From positions 78,747-110,473 of the forward strand of contig DEIA01000022.1 in the NCBI GenBank assembly GCA_002352225.1: a stretch of 31,727 nt of DNA, read 5' to 3'. Position numbers and translations under genes: made by a program. This DNA comes from Flammeovirgaceae bacterium UBA2786. Lineage in GTDB: Bacteria; Bacteroidota; Bacteroidia; Cytophagales; Cyclobacteriaceae. Positions 8,678 to 17,099 of the stretch are shown in pieces (position 1 is the first letter of the stretch; every line of letters starts with the position of its first letter). The notes under the pieces are model-generated. The model saw nothing but the letters and a program-made list of their open reading frames with translations, did not search any database and had not been told where the DNA came from.

Positions 8678-8982
8678 ACTGTTTTTTTGGTTAAAAATTT
8701 ATTTAAAAAAAAGACCCCAAATCTATTAACAAAACGATAATCTCCAAACGGCAATGCTTCAAGAGGCAGCGTTTACCACAATTTATAATTCAACTATAAT
8801 TTCAAGGAAAATTTTATTTGGGAATCCCATTATAGGACAGTACACCTGCTTCGGAAATTGTAATTCGTTATCTTCTTTTTTTGCATTATCCTGAAGTAAT
8901 GAACCTAAATAGGGCATCTGTTGCTTAAAACCATTAAGCGGTTAAGAAATAGATGAAGGTAAACGATTGTCCGGATTTGGGA
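8678..8982. other. 305-base gene-free interval upstream of susC
   Basis: No coding potential is apparent on either strand. It holds the susC promoter (8718-8748), an AT-rich stretch, and a small 6-bp inverted repeat, GCTTAA (8933-8938) with TTAAGC (8944-8949), that lies just past the channel-like gene's stop on the minus strand but has no T-run. Confidence 0.5.
8718..8748 (-). promoter_or_regulatory. Bacteroidota-type promoter for susC
   Basis: On the minus strand TTTG (8748-8745) is followed after 19 bases by TAGATTTG (8725-8718), which matches the phylum consensus TTTG / TAnnTTTG at the standard spacing. Transcription would start near 8711-8713, giving a leader of about 35 bases before the susC ATG. 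Confidence 0.75.
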
Positions 8983-9933
8983 CTATAAGATTGCCAATCC
9001 CACCATAACAATGTTCAGGATAGCATAAGCCCAAATCACAATTCTGGAACCCATCTTGTTTATTCGGATAGCCGTTTCCAGTTTTCCATTATCATAATAC
9101 CGCAAGGCTATTGCCGAAACCACTAACGTTCCGAATATTCCAAAAAAAGTAAGGGTGTGTAAAGTATCAACTAACGTAAAGGCCGAGGTTTCTGGCAGAA
9201 TAGAATCGATAATGTATTTATTACCCACCGTAGCAAACAAGCCACCCACAGGCAACCCAAAACGAGGTTCTAATTCCTGTACCTGAATTGTAAAACTGAT
9301 AATTGAAATCAGGAAGGCGATGTACATGCCTATGAAAATTTTCAGAAACAATCCCCAGGCATTGCGTTCAATATTCAGTTCAATTAAGAAAGCAGAAAAA
9401 TTTTGCAAATTCCGCCCGGGTCGAAAATCACCAAATCCGGTTTCATAATCGTTGGTTACAGCTGTTACTTTAAAATCGGTTATGTCCCAGCCATCCAGCG
9501 CATCGGTCTTATCGTATGTACTGCCTTTCACATCGGGTTTAAAAATCAAGCTATTATTATCAAAGAGAGTATTTTCAATCTGAACCTTCAGGTGTTGTTT
9601 ATCAAATGGAAAATCTGTTACCTGCCAGCTTTCTTTCATAGTGGCTTTCATTTTCATAATAGCCCAGACTTTGTTGTCAATGCTGTCAATAATAATCTCG
9701 GGCGGATCGATAGACTTGGCATTAGGTATATCCAATTGAGTTGAAAAATCGAAGTCGGGGTTGTCGTACAAAAACCATAACCAAAACCTCATGGTGTATT
9801 CCTTATCGCGAAAGTTGATATCGTGTACGCTAATAACATACGAGCCCACCGTAACGGTATCGGGTTGGGCCTGGGCTTTTGTGAAGGATAACGAACATAC
9901 CAGAAAAAATGTAAGTATGTGGTACGGTTTCAT
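8983..9933 (-). CDS. pentameric ligand-gated ion channel homologue (Cys-less)
   Basis: 316 residues from the ATG at 9933. A 65-residue longer reading frame would overlap the upstream peptidase gene and hide the signal peptide (about 1-22, ending AKAQAQ), so the shorter start is preferred. Residues about 28-190 look like the extracellular beta-sandwich, with FPFDKQHL (108-115) matching the FPFD.Q signature of the family, and no Cys-loop cysteines, as in prokaryotic members. Four membrane helices follow in the diagnostic order: M1 about 193-216, M2 about 224-246, the M2-M3 loop ILPETSAFTLVD, M3 about 253-278, and M4 about 297-316. Members such as GLIC and ELIC are ligand- or proton-gated ion channels. 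Ligand and selectivity are unknown. A gating-dead or signalling relative remains possible. Confidence 0.75.
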   Translation of the reverse strand: MKPYHILTFFLVCSLSFTKAQAQPDTVTVGSYVISVHDINFRDKEYTMRFWLWFLYDNPDFDFSTQLDIPNAKSIDPPEIIIDSIDNKVWAIMKMKATMKESWQVTDFPFDKQHLKVQIENTLFDNNSLIFKPDVKGSTYDKTDALDGWDITDFKVTAVTNDYETGFGDFRPGRNLQNFSAFLIELNIERNAWGLFLKIFIGMYIAFLISIISFTIQVQELEPRFGLPVGGLFATVGNKYIIDSILPETSAFTLVDTLHTLTFFGIFGTLVVSAIALRYYDNGKLETAIRINKMGSRIVIWAYAILNIVMVGLAIL

Positions 9934-10000
9934 TGACTCAAACAGGTAATTAGGAATAGGTAAACGAAAGTAGGCAAAGTTTTGAATTCTATAAAATGAA

Positions 10001-10024
10001 GGAGGCTGCCGTACAGCAGCCTCC
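10001..10024 (-). terminator. hairpin terminator of the S9 peptidase gene
   Basis: A 9-bp stem, GGAGGCTGC (10001-10009) with GCAGCCTCC (10016-10024), has a six-base loop. On the minus strand it lies about 20 bases after the peptidase stop and is followed by TTCATTTTATAG, a moderately T-rich tail. The stem core resembles the terminator after dtd. Confidence 0.75.
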
Positions 10025-10043
10025 GGGTTAGCTTTTCTATATT

Positions 10044-12470
10044 TTAATACTTCATATTTACCTTCGTGTCTTTCGGTTTTTCTTTTGGATTTTTTACATA
10101 GTTCTCCAACCAGGTATCCATTTCCCATAACGTATGTAATATACTTTCTTTAGCAGCATACCCATGGCTTTCGTAAGGTAATACCACATAACGCGATGTT
10201 CCGCCATGGCCTTTAATGGCATTATAGAAACGTTCGGTTTGAATGGGGAAAGTGCCCGAGTTGTTATCGGCCTCGCCATGGATAAACAAAATGGGTTCTT
10301 TCAGTTTGTCGGCATAGGAGAAAGGCGACATCTGGTAATACACTTCTGGCGCTTGCCAGTATGTACGTTCTTCTGCCTGAAAGCCAAACGGAGTAAGGGT
10401 GCGATTGTAAGCACCGCTTCGGGCAATACCGGCTTTAAAAATATCGGAATGTGCCAGCAGGTTGGCTGTCATAAATGCGCCATACGAGTGCCCGCCAACT
10501 CCTACACGATTAGGATCCAGCACGCCCAACGTTGTTCCGTAATCTACAACTGCTTTTGCACTTGCTACCAGTTGCGAAACGTATGTGTCGTTAGGTTCTT
10601 TATCTCCTTCGCCAACAATGGGCATAGAAGCATTGTCAAATACGGCATAGCCTCGCATTACCCAATAAATTGGTCCGCCCCAGCTAAGACGTGTAAAAGT
10701 GTGTGGCGACCCTTTTACCTGTCCGGCTGTTTCAGCCGATTTGAATTCGCGCGGGTAAGCCCAAACAAATCCGGGCAATGGTCCATTCTCTTTTTTATAT
10801 CCGGGAGGTAAGTATAAATCGGCTGTTAATTCAACGCCATCGGCACGTTTATACTTCAACACCTGCTTCTTTACATCTTTCAATTGTGGATACGGATGTT
10901 CAAAAGAAGTTATTGGAGTTAGTTTGGTTGAACCAATATTGCGTGAAAAATAATTTGGATTTTCGGTGTTCGATTCACGCGAAGTAACAAAGGTTCCCTT
11001 CTTTGAATCTAAGAAAGTAATAAACGTTTCGTAATAGGGTGCAGCACATTGCCACTGCCGCGTTTTCTTTAATGTGGTCAAATCCATTTTGTCGAGAAAG
11101 GGTAAATCACCGGCAGGTGAAGAACCTACACCACTCAGAAAAACAGAATTGTTATTAAGCAATATTACATTTCTGCCATATTGGTTGGCTGTTGTAATCA
11201 CACTTCCCGGATCGTTATAGCCATCTTCATAATTTCTGTCGAACACTGTTTTCTTTGCGCCTGTAGCAGGGTTAACCTGATACACACGCTCTTTTCTTTC
11301 GCTGGTCCAGCGTTCATACACCCAGGCCACATTATCATTACCCCAGGTAATACGCGAAAAGCGAAGGGGTAAACTGATTAATTCTTTCGCGTTTCCGCTG
11401 AACGGGTAATCCCAGGTATAAACTTTATCGCGTATGTCTGCTTTGGTTTTTGGATCGCCACCATCTTGTGCATGCGCCCAAACCAGTGTAGCGGGTTTAT
11501 CGGCACGCCAGTTATGCGAACGGGGCTCGCGTTGTGTGGCGTTAAATCCGGTGGGTATGTAATCCAACAGCGGAGTTTTTGATATTTCCTTTACCAGTTT
11601 TCCATTCAGATCAATTACACTAATTGTAGTAGGAAAAAGGAAAGCAGGAACCAGGTACGAATAGGGCTTTTGGATAACTTCTGTGAGAATCAATTTCCCA
11701 TCGGGCGATGGGTTGAAGTCGGTATGAATAGATTTTGTGCTGAGTGTTTTTTCGGGTCCGTTTATACTTTTTAAAAGTAAATCGGATTGTGCATAATAAT
11801 CGAAAGCAGCTTCATCGTATGGATTTTTTAATAAATCCTGATACGTGCGCGATGGTGCTTTTTTACCAAGATTCTCTTCCACAACAGGGCCAGAAGGTAT
11901 TCTTGATTTTTCAGCAAGGGGTTTCAGATTTTCGGGTACAGCTGCAAAAAGTATTTGTTGCGAATCGGATAGCCAGGTGTAGCCGCCCATTACATTATTA
12001 ATTTTGCGTTCAGTAATTTTAGAAGCGGTTAAGGAAACTACATCAATAATCCATAATTCAATTTTATCAGCATTGTTTTGCAGAAAGGCAATCTTCTTGC
12101 TATCGGGCGAGAAGCTGATGTTGCTTGCCATTAGCGGAGTTGGTAATTTTCTTATTTCAATTTCTGTGTTGCTGCTTAATTGTTTTAGCGTAAAACCAAT
12201 TGTATAGCTGCTGCGGCTGGGGCCAAAATTTTGTGGATTGATTCGTAACCCCCCAATCCGTAATTCGGGCCGCGATAGTTGTTCGATGGTTGGAAAATCA
12301 GACCGATCCAACAGCAACATCCATTGCTTATCAGGCGAAAAGGAAACAAAAGGAGTAAGTGGCGCCTCCAGCAGTTTGGCAATTTCTTCAGGTGGGCGTT
12401 GGTACCCAAGGTTCTCTTGTGCAAATGCGCAAGAGGTTGTCAAAATCAGCAGATAGAGTAATTTTTTCAT
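10044..12470 (-). CDS. secreted S9 family serine peptidase, glutamyl endopeptidase-like
   Basis: 808 residues. A signal peptide (about 1-17, MKKLLYLLILTTSCAFA, then Q) directs it to the periplasm or beyond. The first two thirds form a beta-propeller-like region with WD/PD40-type segments (SFSPDKQWMLLLDRSD, ISFSPDSKKIAFL). The C-terminal alpha/beta-hydrolase domain has the triad Ser662 in GGHSYGAF, Asp735 in HGEADNNSGT and His769 in PYESHGY. The EERTYWQAPEVYYQMSPF block is typical of the S9D group related to plant chloroplast glutamyl endopeptidase. It is probably a broad peptide-scavenging enzyme; exact specificity cannot be read from sequence. The gene is monocistronic by its own terminator. 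Confidence 0.93.
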   Translation of the reverse strand: MKKLLYLLILTTSCAFAQENLGYQRPPEEIAKLLEAPLTPFVSFSPDKQWMLLLDRSDFPTIEQLSRPELRIGGLRINPQNFGPSRSSYTIGFTLKQLSSNTEIEIRKLPTPLMASNISFSPDSKKIAFLQNNADKIELWIIDVVSLTASKITERKINNVMGGYTWLSDSQQILFAAVPENLKPLAEKSRIPSGPVVEENLGKKAPSRTYQDLLKNPYDEAAFDYYAQSDLLLKSINGPEKTLSTKSIHTDFNPSPDGKLILTEVIQKPYSYLVPAFLFPTTISVIDLNGKLVKEISKTPLLDYIPTGFNATQREPRSHNWRADKPATLVWAHAQDGGDPKTKADIRDKVYTWDYPFSGNAKELISLPLRFSRITWGNDNVAWVYERWTSERKERVYQVNPATGAKKTVFDRNYEDGYNDPGSVITTANQYGRNVILLNNNSVFLSGVGSSPAGDLPFLDKMDLTTLKKTRQWQCAAPYYETFITFLDSKKGTFVTSRESNTENPNYFSRNIGSTKLTPITSFEHPYPQLKDVKKQVLKYKRADGVELTADLYLPPGYKKENGPLPGFVWAYPREFKSAETAGQVKGSPHTFTRLSWGGPIYWVMRGYAVFDNASMPIVGEGDKEPNDTYVSQLVASAKAVVDYGTTLGVLDPNRVGVGGHSYGAFMTANLLAHSDIFKAGIARSGAYNRTLTPFGFQAEERTYWQAPEVYYQMSPFSYADKLKEPILFIHGEADNNSGTFPIQTERFYNAIKGHGGTSRYVVLPYESHGYAAKESILHTLWEMDTWLENYVKNPKEKPKDTKVNMKY

Positions 12471-12615
12471 GATTTAATATTTCTAATTGTGCGGTTAAAA
12501 TACGTCAGATTAAATCTTGAGATTCATATTTTCTACAAAGCCGTTAATTTTAGATTTAACTGGCCAGATAAGCCAAAAAACTTGGTAACTTTCGGAACAA
12601 CTGATCTAATTAACT

Positions 12616-13059
12616 ATGACTGATTTATTATTACTTACACACTCTACAATACGGTATTTTATCCTTGTTTTTTTGCTAATCCTGCTGTTTCGCTCGTTTC
12701 AGGGCTGGCAAAAGAAGAATGCTTTTACCGCAATGGATGATAAAGTAAGTTTATGGTTATTCATTTTAACCCACACCCAGTTACTGCTGGGTCTTATTAT
12801 CTACTTTATTAGCCCATTGGTAATTTTTGATGGGGCATCTATGAAAAATCCAGTAGCAAGGTATTGGTTAGTAGAACATGCCACTATGATGTTAATTGCT
12901 ATTACATTAATTACCATGGCCCGGATAACAGCAAAAAAAATGACCGATGCAACTGCCAAACATAAACGCTTGTTTATTTTTAATCTGATAGCGCTAATCT
13001 TTATTGTAGGGGCTATTGCCATGAGTGGTCGTGGGTTTTTTAGCTTCCATACGATATAA
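12616..13059 (+). CDS. four-helix integral membrane protein ('cytochrome B'-like, Bacteroidota)
   Basis: 147 residues with four predicted membrane helices (about 4-26, 45-68, 87-104, 117-137) and short loops. Related Bacteroidota proteins are often named cytochrome B, without biochemical proof. Four histidines (His9, His53, His88, His116) sit at or near the start of each helix, which could ligate heme, but no canonical motif is seen. It is divergent from the S9 peptidase gene and separated from the following OmpA-like gene by about 74 bases. Function is best left open. Confidence 0.8.
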   Translation: MTDLLLLTHSTIRYFILVFLLILLFRSFQGWQKKNAFTAMDDKVSLWLFILTHTQLLLGLIIYFISPLVIFDGASMKNPVARYWLVEHATMMLIAITLITMARITAKKMTDATAKHKRLFIFNLIALIFIVGAIAMSGRGFFSFHTI

Positions 13060-13133
13060 GATTGAGGTTTTTGAATTTGAATGCATGAAATGATTTAATA
13101 AATTATTGTACAGGCTGAGTAAAAAAATTACGT

Positions 13134-14891
13134 ATGAAATACCCCCTTGTCCTTATTGTCTGGTTGGCTTGCTTTTCAGTATGGGCGCAAGAGATTAGCC
13201 CACGTTACGAACTGGTAAAGATGAATGATAAAATTAATACACTTTATCATCAGGTATCTCCGGTAATCTCAATTGACGGAACGAAGTTGTATTACTTTGT
13301 AAGCAATCATCCACAAAATACATTTGGTAAAGAAAACAGCCAGGATATCTGGGTTTCCACACTTGATGATAAAGGAGTGTGGTCAGAAGGAAAACGGGTT
13401 GGTGCTCCGCTTAATCAAAATCGGTATAACCAGGTATATAATGTATTGCAAGATGGTTCTTTGCTGGTGCGGGGCGGGCGCTCAAAAAACTCAAAAGGAT
13501 TTTCGATTGTGAATACCGGTGGTGGCTGGACAGAGTTAAACGTACCGGGTTTCAGCGATATGGATAAAGGTATTTTTAATGGAGCAACAATCTCAGCCGA
13601 TGGGCAGCATCTCATAATTTATATGAGCGAAAAGCAAGGCGATAAATTCAGTGATTTGTATCTGTCAAATCAGGTTAACAGACAGTGGAGTAAACCGGTG
13701 AAGCTAAAAGTGAGTTCGCCAGCCGATGATTACAGCCCGTTTCTGGCACCCGATCAAAAAACGTTATACTTCTCAAGCGACCGGTATTCTAAAGATAAAG
13801 TGGGAGGTACCGACATATATAAAACTACCCGCTTAGATGATACCTGGCAAAACTGGAGCGAACCGGTTAATCTGGGCAAACATATAAACACACCGGTTGC
13901 CGATGCTTATTTTTCTATTGATACACACGGAAACATATTTACTGCGCGTACAGGCTCTCGTATTGATGGGGGTAACTTTGATCTGTTTATTCTGAAGCCC
14001 CGTAACTTTAAAATTGTACTTACCGGCACCACCTATAATCAGAAGACAAACCTTACTATACAATCGCTGGTAGATGTAAAAATGAAAGATCAGCAACCAA
14101 TACATTTACGCACTACACCTAACGGAGTTTTTGAAACCCGCATAGGTGAAACGGATACGTATACATTAGATGTTGCCGCCACGGGGTTTATGCCGTTTAC
14201 CCAATCGTATAAAATTCCGCGGATTAACAGCGACACTACGGTGCATGTAGACGTGTACCTTACCCCGCTTAGCAAACAATTGATATTAGCTGGCGATCTG
14301 ATCGATAAGAAAACAGATCAGAAAATTAATACTGGCAAGGTTGATATTGTATATAAACCAGATCGTTCAGTAAAGTTTAGTCTGCCGGTAACTACAGGAA
14401 AGTACGAACAAAATATAGCCGGCTTAGGTTGGTATGTGTTTACCGCTTCTGCGGAAGGATACTTAAATGGAACTGATAGTGTGCAGGTAGAGAACGAAGA
14501 AATAACACCTGTTATCAAAAACCTTTTTTTGGCACCTATAGAGGTAGGATTAACAGTGCGGTTAAAAAATATTTATTTCGATTACGATAAAACAACCCTT
14601 AAGTCAGAATCATTTATAGAGCTGGATAAAGTGGTTGATTTTCTGAAGCAAAACCCGGCTGTTTCTATCGAAATATCAGGTCATACCGATAGCAGAGGGT
14701 CAGATACATACAATCAAAATCTTTCGCAAGGTCGCTCGCAATCGGTGGTAGATTATTTGATTAGCCAGGGTATTGACTCATATCGTTTAGAGGCACATGG
14801 CTATGGAGAATCTAAACCCATCGATACCAACAATACCGAAGCAGGAATGGCCAACAATAGGAGGGTTGAGTTTACGGTGTTGAAGATTTAG
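13134..14891 (+). CDS. OmpA family protein with PD40-type propeller repeats
   Basis: 585 residues. Signal peptide about 1-18 (ending SVWAQ). Residues about 35-290 contain PD40/TolB-like repeats (SPFLAPDQKTLYFSSDRY and AYFSIDTHGNIFTAR). Two carboxypeptidase-regulatory-like beta domains follow (about 295-380 and 385-470). The C-terminal OmpA domain (about 480-585) starts at IYFDYDKTTL and carries SGHTDSRGSDTYNQNLSQGR, HGYGESKP and NNRRVEF, the peptidoglycan-binding signature. It should tether the outer membrane or a periplasmic complex to the cell wall. Similar architectures occur beside gliding or type IX secretion genes, but none is present here. Confidence 0.93.
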   Translation: MKYPLVLIVWLACFSVWAQEISPRYELVKMNDKINTLYHQVSPVISIDGTKLYYFVSNHPQNTFGKENSQDIWVSTLDDKGVWSEGKRVGAPLNQNRYNQVYNVLQDGSLLVRGGRSKNSKGFSIVNTGGGWTELNVPGFSDMDKGIFNGATISADGQHLIIYMSEKQGDKFSDLYLSNQVNRQWSKPVKLKVSSPADDYSPFLAPDQKTLYFSSDRYSKDKVGGTDIYKTTRLDDTWQNWSEPVNLGKHINTPVADAYFSIDTHGNIFTARTGSRIDGGNFDLFILKPRNFKIVLTGTTYNQKTNLTIQSLVDVKMKDQQPIHLRTTPNGVFETRIGETDTYTLDVAATGFMPFTQSYKIPRINSDTTVHVDVYLTPLSKQLILAGDLIDKKTDQKINTGKVDIVYKPDRSVKFSLPVTTGKYEQNIAGLGWYVFTASAEGYLNGTDSVQVENEEITPVIKNLFLAPIEVGLTVRLKNIYFDYDKTTLKSESFIELDKVVDFLKQNPAVSIEISGHTDSRGSDTYNQNLSQGRSQSVVDYLISQGIDSYRLEAHGYGESKPIDTNNTEAGMANNRRVEFTVLKI

Positions 14892-14949
14892 AATTCAAGA
14901 TTTCGGATTCAAAAACGAATAGGATGATTCAAACTTGAATTCTTGAATT
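14892..14949. repeat. AT-rich inverted/direct repeat after the OmpA-like gene
   Basis: AATTCAAG (14892-14899) is answered by CTTGAATT twice in tandem (14934-14941 and 14942-14949), 34 bases away. The element starts right after the OmpA stop and runs into the end of the convergent DUF2007 gene. It may act as a weak terminator for both; similar AT-rich words recur at 19068-19160 and 30781-30850. Confidence 0.5.
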
Positions 14950-15349
14950 AAGCCAATGCATCAAACTCGCGTTTGCAATTCTGACAACGATAAACTTTTT
15001 TAACGGGTAGAAATAACCCCACTAAGATTTCTGCGATTACGTAAGCCGCTATGCTTTTGCGACTGGGTTCATAAACAATATCAAGCGATTGGCAACCCGG
15101 ACAAGAATGAACAACCGGAGCTTCAGCTTGCAGAATTTCTTTTACTTGTATATGATCTTTCTCAAAAATATGCAGGCGTATGCCCGGAAATACTTCATTG
15201 CGAATAGGGTAGAGCGCTACAAAATTTTCATCGGTAAGAAAGCAAGGAATTCCAAAAGCATCCAGTTTAGTTTTTACCAGATTAGCTGCCACCACGGTAT
15301 CGTAGGCATCAAATACAATTATTTTGTCATTACCCTCGTCCATAACCAC
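14948..15349 (-). CDS. DUF2007-domain protein with zinc ribbon and membrane helix
   Basis: 133 residues (or 131 from the second Met). Residues about 9-75 fit DUF2007, a putative signal-transducing domain (KIIVFDAYDTVVAANLVKTK, LDAFGIPCFL). Two CxxC pairs (Cys83/86 and Cys122/125) would form a zinc ribbon, and the intervening hydrophobic stretch (about 99-116) might be membrane-embedded or buried. The role is unknown; DUF2007 proteins are common in Bacteroidota. It is convergent with the OmpA-like gene and divergent from the sigma factor gene, about 100 bases apart. Confidence 0.85.
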   Translation of the reverse strand: MVMDEGNDKIIVFDAYDTVVAANLVKTKLDAFGIPCFLTDENFVALYPIRNEVFPGIRLHIFEKDHIQVKEILQAEAPVVHSCPGCQSLDIVYEPSRKSIAAYVIAEILVGLFLPVKKVYRCQNCKREFDALA

Positions 15350-15411
15350 AAGTTAACCCTCCCCGGGGCTAATGCCTAATTCTTACAATCCTAAAAATTT
15401 TAAAGTACTTT

Positions 15412-15437
15412 GTAACATCTTTTTATTGCCACCGTCT
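15412..15437 (+). promoter_or_regulatory. predicted ECF-sigma promoter (GTAAC-N16-CGTCT)
   Basis: GTAAC (15412-15416) and CGTCT (15433-15437) are separated by 16 bases, the usual ECF -35/-10 spacing, and sit 14 bases before the sigma gene ATG. An AAC-containing -35 and a CGT-containing -10 are the general form of ECF promoters. Self-activation by the downstream sigma factor is inferred. A phylum-type TAnnTTTG element is not seen here. Confidence 0.6.
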
Positions 15438-15450
15438 TGCTTTTGAAACG

Positions 15451-15963
15451 ATGATACTCGAAGACTTTGAAAACCGGGTGCTACCTGCTAAAAACAAGCT
15501 TTTTCGCTTTGCGTTCAGGCTTTTAGGGAGCAGCGAAGAGGCCAAAGATGTAGTGCAAGAGGTGCTGATAAAAGTTTGGAACGGTAAAGAAAATCTGGCC
15601 GCCATCCAAAACATAGAAGCGTGGTGTATGCGCATCACCAAAAACCTTGCACTGGATCGTATTCGTTCGCGACAACGCAGGCCAACCGATTCGATAGAAG
15701 CAGGAGTAGAAATCAGAAACGAAATGTTAACGCCTCATGAGAAGGCAGAAATTCATGAGCACATGCAACGAATAAACGAAATGATTGCTGCGTTGCCCGA
15801 AAAGCAACGCCAGGTGATACACCTTCGGGATGTGGAGGGGTATAGTTACAACGAGATTTGTGAAATACTGGAACTGGACATGAACCAGGTAAAAGTGAAT
15901 TTGTTTCGGGCACGCAATGCTGTGCGCGAAAAATTTATAAAGATTAACGCCTATGGACTCTAA
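15451..15963 (+). CDS. ECF-type RNA polymerase sigma factor
   Basis: 170 residues with the two ECF regions. Sigma2 is about 11-77, including AKDVVQEVLIKVW and the region 2.4-like NIEAWCMRITKNLALDRIRS. Sigma4 is about 107-160, including LPEKQRQVIHLRDVEGYSYN and a DNA-binding helix-turn-helix up to LFRARNAVREK. It should direct RNA polymerase to a small regulon. The next gene, an anti-sigma-like membrane protein, overlaps its last 11 bases, a typical sigma/anti-sigma arrangement. Three DUF4252 genes follow and are likely targets, and an ECF-like promoter precedes the gene. Confidence 0.95.
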   Translation: MILEDFENRVLPAKNKLFRFAFRLLGSSEEAKDVVQEVLIKVWNGKENLAAIQNIEAWCMRITKNLALDRIRSRQRRPTDSIEAGVEIRNEMLTPHEKAEIHEHMQRINEMIAALPEKQRQVIHLRDVEGYSYNEICEILELDMNQVKVNLFRARNAVREKFIKINAYGL

Positions 15964-16474
15964 GCAAATAGAACAATTGCTGGAGAAGTATTGGAACTGC
16001 GAAACTTCGCTGGAAGAAGAGCGCGTACTGCGCGATTACTTCCGGGGCCAGGTGCCCGAAAGCCTGAGCGATGTAGCCAGCTTGTTTCGGTACTTTGAAA
16101 ACCAGCAACAAAAAGAAATCAGCAGTCCGGATTTTGATGCACAGGTAAAGCAACAAGTCCGGCAACATCGCCCGAAAGGAAAATCGATAAATCTGGCATT
16201 TGCCATGCGTATTGCAGCAGGGTTAGTGGTGGTAATGGTAGCAACTTATTTTGTGCGACAGGAAATACGAAAATCGTACCCTTCAGAAATAGCCGATACG
16301 TATTCCGATCCGCAACTGGCGCTGGAAGAAACCAAGAAAGCATTAATGATGCTCTCGAAAGGTTTTAGTAAAGCCGAAAAAGAAGCCGGTAAAATGAAAG
16401 TGTTTAATGAGGCTGAACAAAAAATACAGGGCAAGGTTTTAGATAGTGAACCTGAAACAGAAGGCCAGATTTAG
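15953..16474 (+). CDS. single-pass membrane protein, probable anti-sigma factor
   Basis: 173 residues. The N-terminal part, about 1-35 (QIEQLLEKYWNCETSLEEER then VLRDYF), resembles the N-terminus of small Bacteroidota anti-sigma-like proteins. One transmembrane helix (about 81-101) follows, then a mainly charged helical domain, predicted periplasmic. No HxxxCxxC zinc anti-sigma motif is present, so the assignment rests on position, the 11-base overlap with the sigma gene and topology. The outer domain has no family I recognise and might sense an envelope cue. The next gene starts 46 bases downstream. Confidence 0.7.
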   Translation: MDSKQIEQLLEKYWNCETSLEEERVLRDYFRGQVPESLSDVASLFRYFENQQQKEISSPDFDAQVKQQVRQHRPKGKSINLAFAMRIAAGLVVVMVATYFVRQEIRKSYPSEIADTYSDPQLALEETKKALMMLSKGFSKAEKEAGKMKVFNEAEQKIQGKVLDSEPETEGQI

Positions 16475-16520
16475 AAGTGAAATTAAAGAAACAGAACCAA
16501 TAACATTAAAAACAGAATTT

Positions 16521-17042
16521 ATGAAAAAGGTAATAGTTGGATTGATGGTGATAATGGCTTCGTTTGCCGCACAAGCACAGGATGCTATTTCAAAATTTTT
16601 CACCAAGTACCAGAACGATGAATCGTTCAGCCAGGTAAATATCAGCAGCAAAATGTTTAGCCTTATGGCAAACCTGGATGTTGAAAAACCGGAAGATCAG
16701 GAAGTGGTAAATATGATTAGCAAAATAAAGGGATTGCGCATTCTGGCGAAAGAACAAACCCGCGACTCGCGCGAGTTATACAAAGAAGCCCTGGGCATGA
16801 TTCCACAAAAGGATTTTGAAGAATTAATGACCGTGCGCGATAAGGATAAGGACATGAAGTTCTTTATTAAAGAAGCCGGTGGCAAAATCAGCGAGTTGGT
16901 AATGATTGCCGGAGGGAACGAAGAGTTTATGGTGCTTAGTTTATTTGGGGAAATAGACCTGAAGCAAGTATCTAAAATCAGCAAGCGAATGAATATTGAA
17001 GGATTGGAGAATTTGGAGAATGTGAAAGACAAGAAAAATTAA
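16521..17042 (+). CDS. DUF4252 exported protein, copy 1
   Basis: 173 residues from the ATG at 16521. An upstream in-frame start at 16446 lies inside the preceding gene and would bury the signal peptide. The signal peptide is about 1-20 (ending FAAQAQ). The mature part has the DUF4252 layout: a basic/aromatic N-terminal helix (KFFTKYQND), a hydrophobic beta core (IKGLRILAKE), a helical middle and the final strands FFIKEAGGKISELVMIAGG and FMVLSLFGEIDL. DUF4252 proteins are Bacteroidota-specific, exported, often next to ECF sigma genes, and of unknown function. A strong terminator follows, so copies 2 and 3 may depend on read-through or their own promoter. Confidence 0.88.
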   Translation: MKKVIVGLMVIMASFAAQAQDAISKFFTKYQNDESFSQVNISSKMFSLMANLDVEKPEDQEVVNMISKIKGLRILAKEQTRDSRELYKEALGMIPQKDFEELMTVRDKDKDMKFFIKEAGGKISELVMIAGGNEEFMVLSLFGEIDLKQVSKISKRMNIEGLENLENVKDKKN

Positions 17043-17059
17043 TTTTAACGGATAAAATA

Positions 17060-17088
17060 AAAAAGGATGTAGGTAATGCATCCTTTTT
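17060..17088 (+). terminator. rho-independent terminator after DUF4252 copy 1
   Basis: A 10-bp stem, AAAAAGGATG (17060-17069) with CATCCTTTTT (17079-17088), has a nine-base loop and is followed by ATTTTT. It lies inside the DUF4252 series and could make expression graded between copy 1 and copies 2-3. Confidence 0.82.
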
Positions 17089-17099
17089 ATTTTTCTATA

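Noticed and set aside
9934..10128. 65-residue N-terminal extension of the channel-like protein
   Set aside because: It overlaps the 3' end of the upstream peptidase gene and its terminator, and would bury an obvious signal peptide; the ATG at 9933 is better.
10206..10811. 201-codon open frame on the plus strand
   Set aside because: It is antisense to the S9 peptidase gene, with a composition-driven low-complexity protein and no recognisable domain.
16446..16520. Upstream start for DUF4252 copy 1
   Set aside because: It lies inside the anti-sigma-like gene and would hide the signal peptide starting at 16521.
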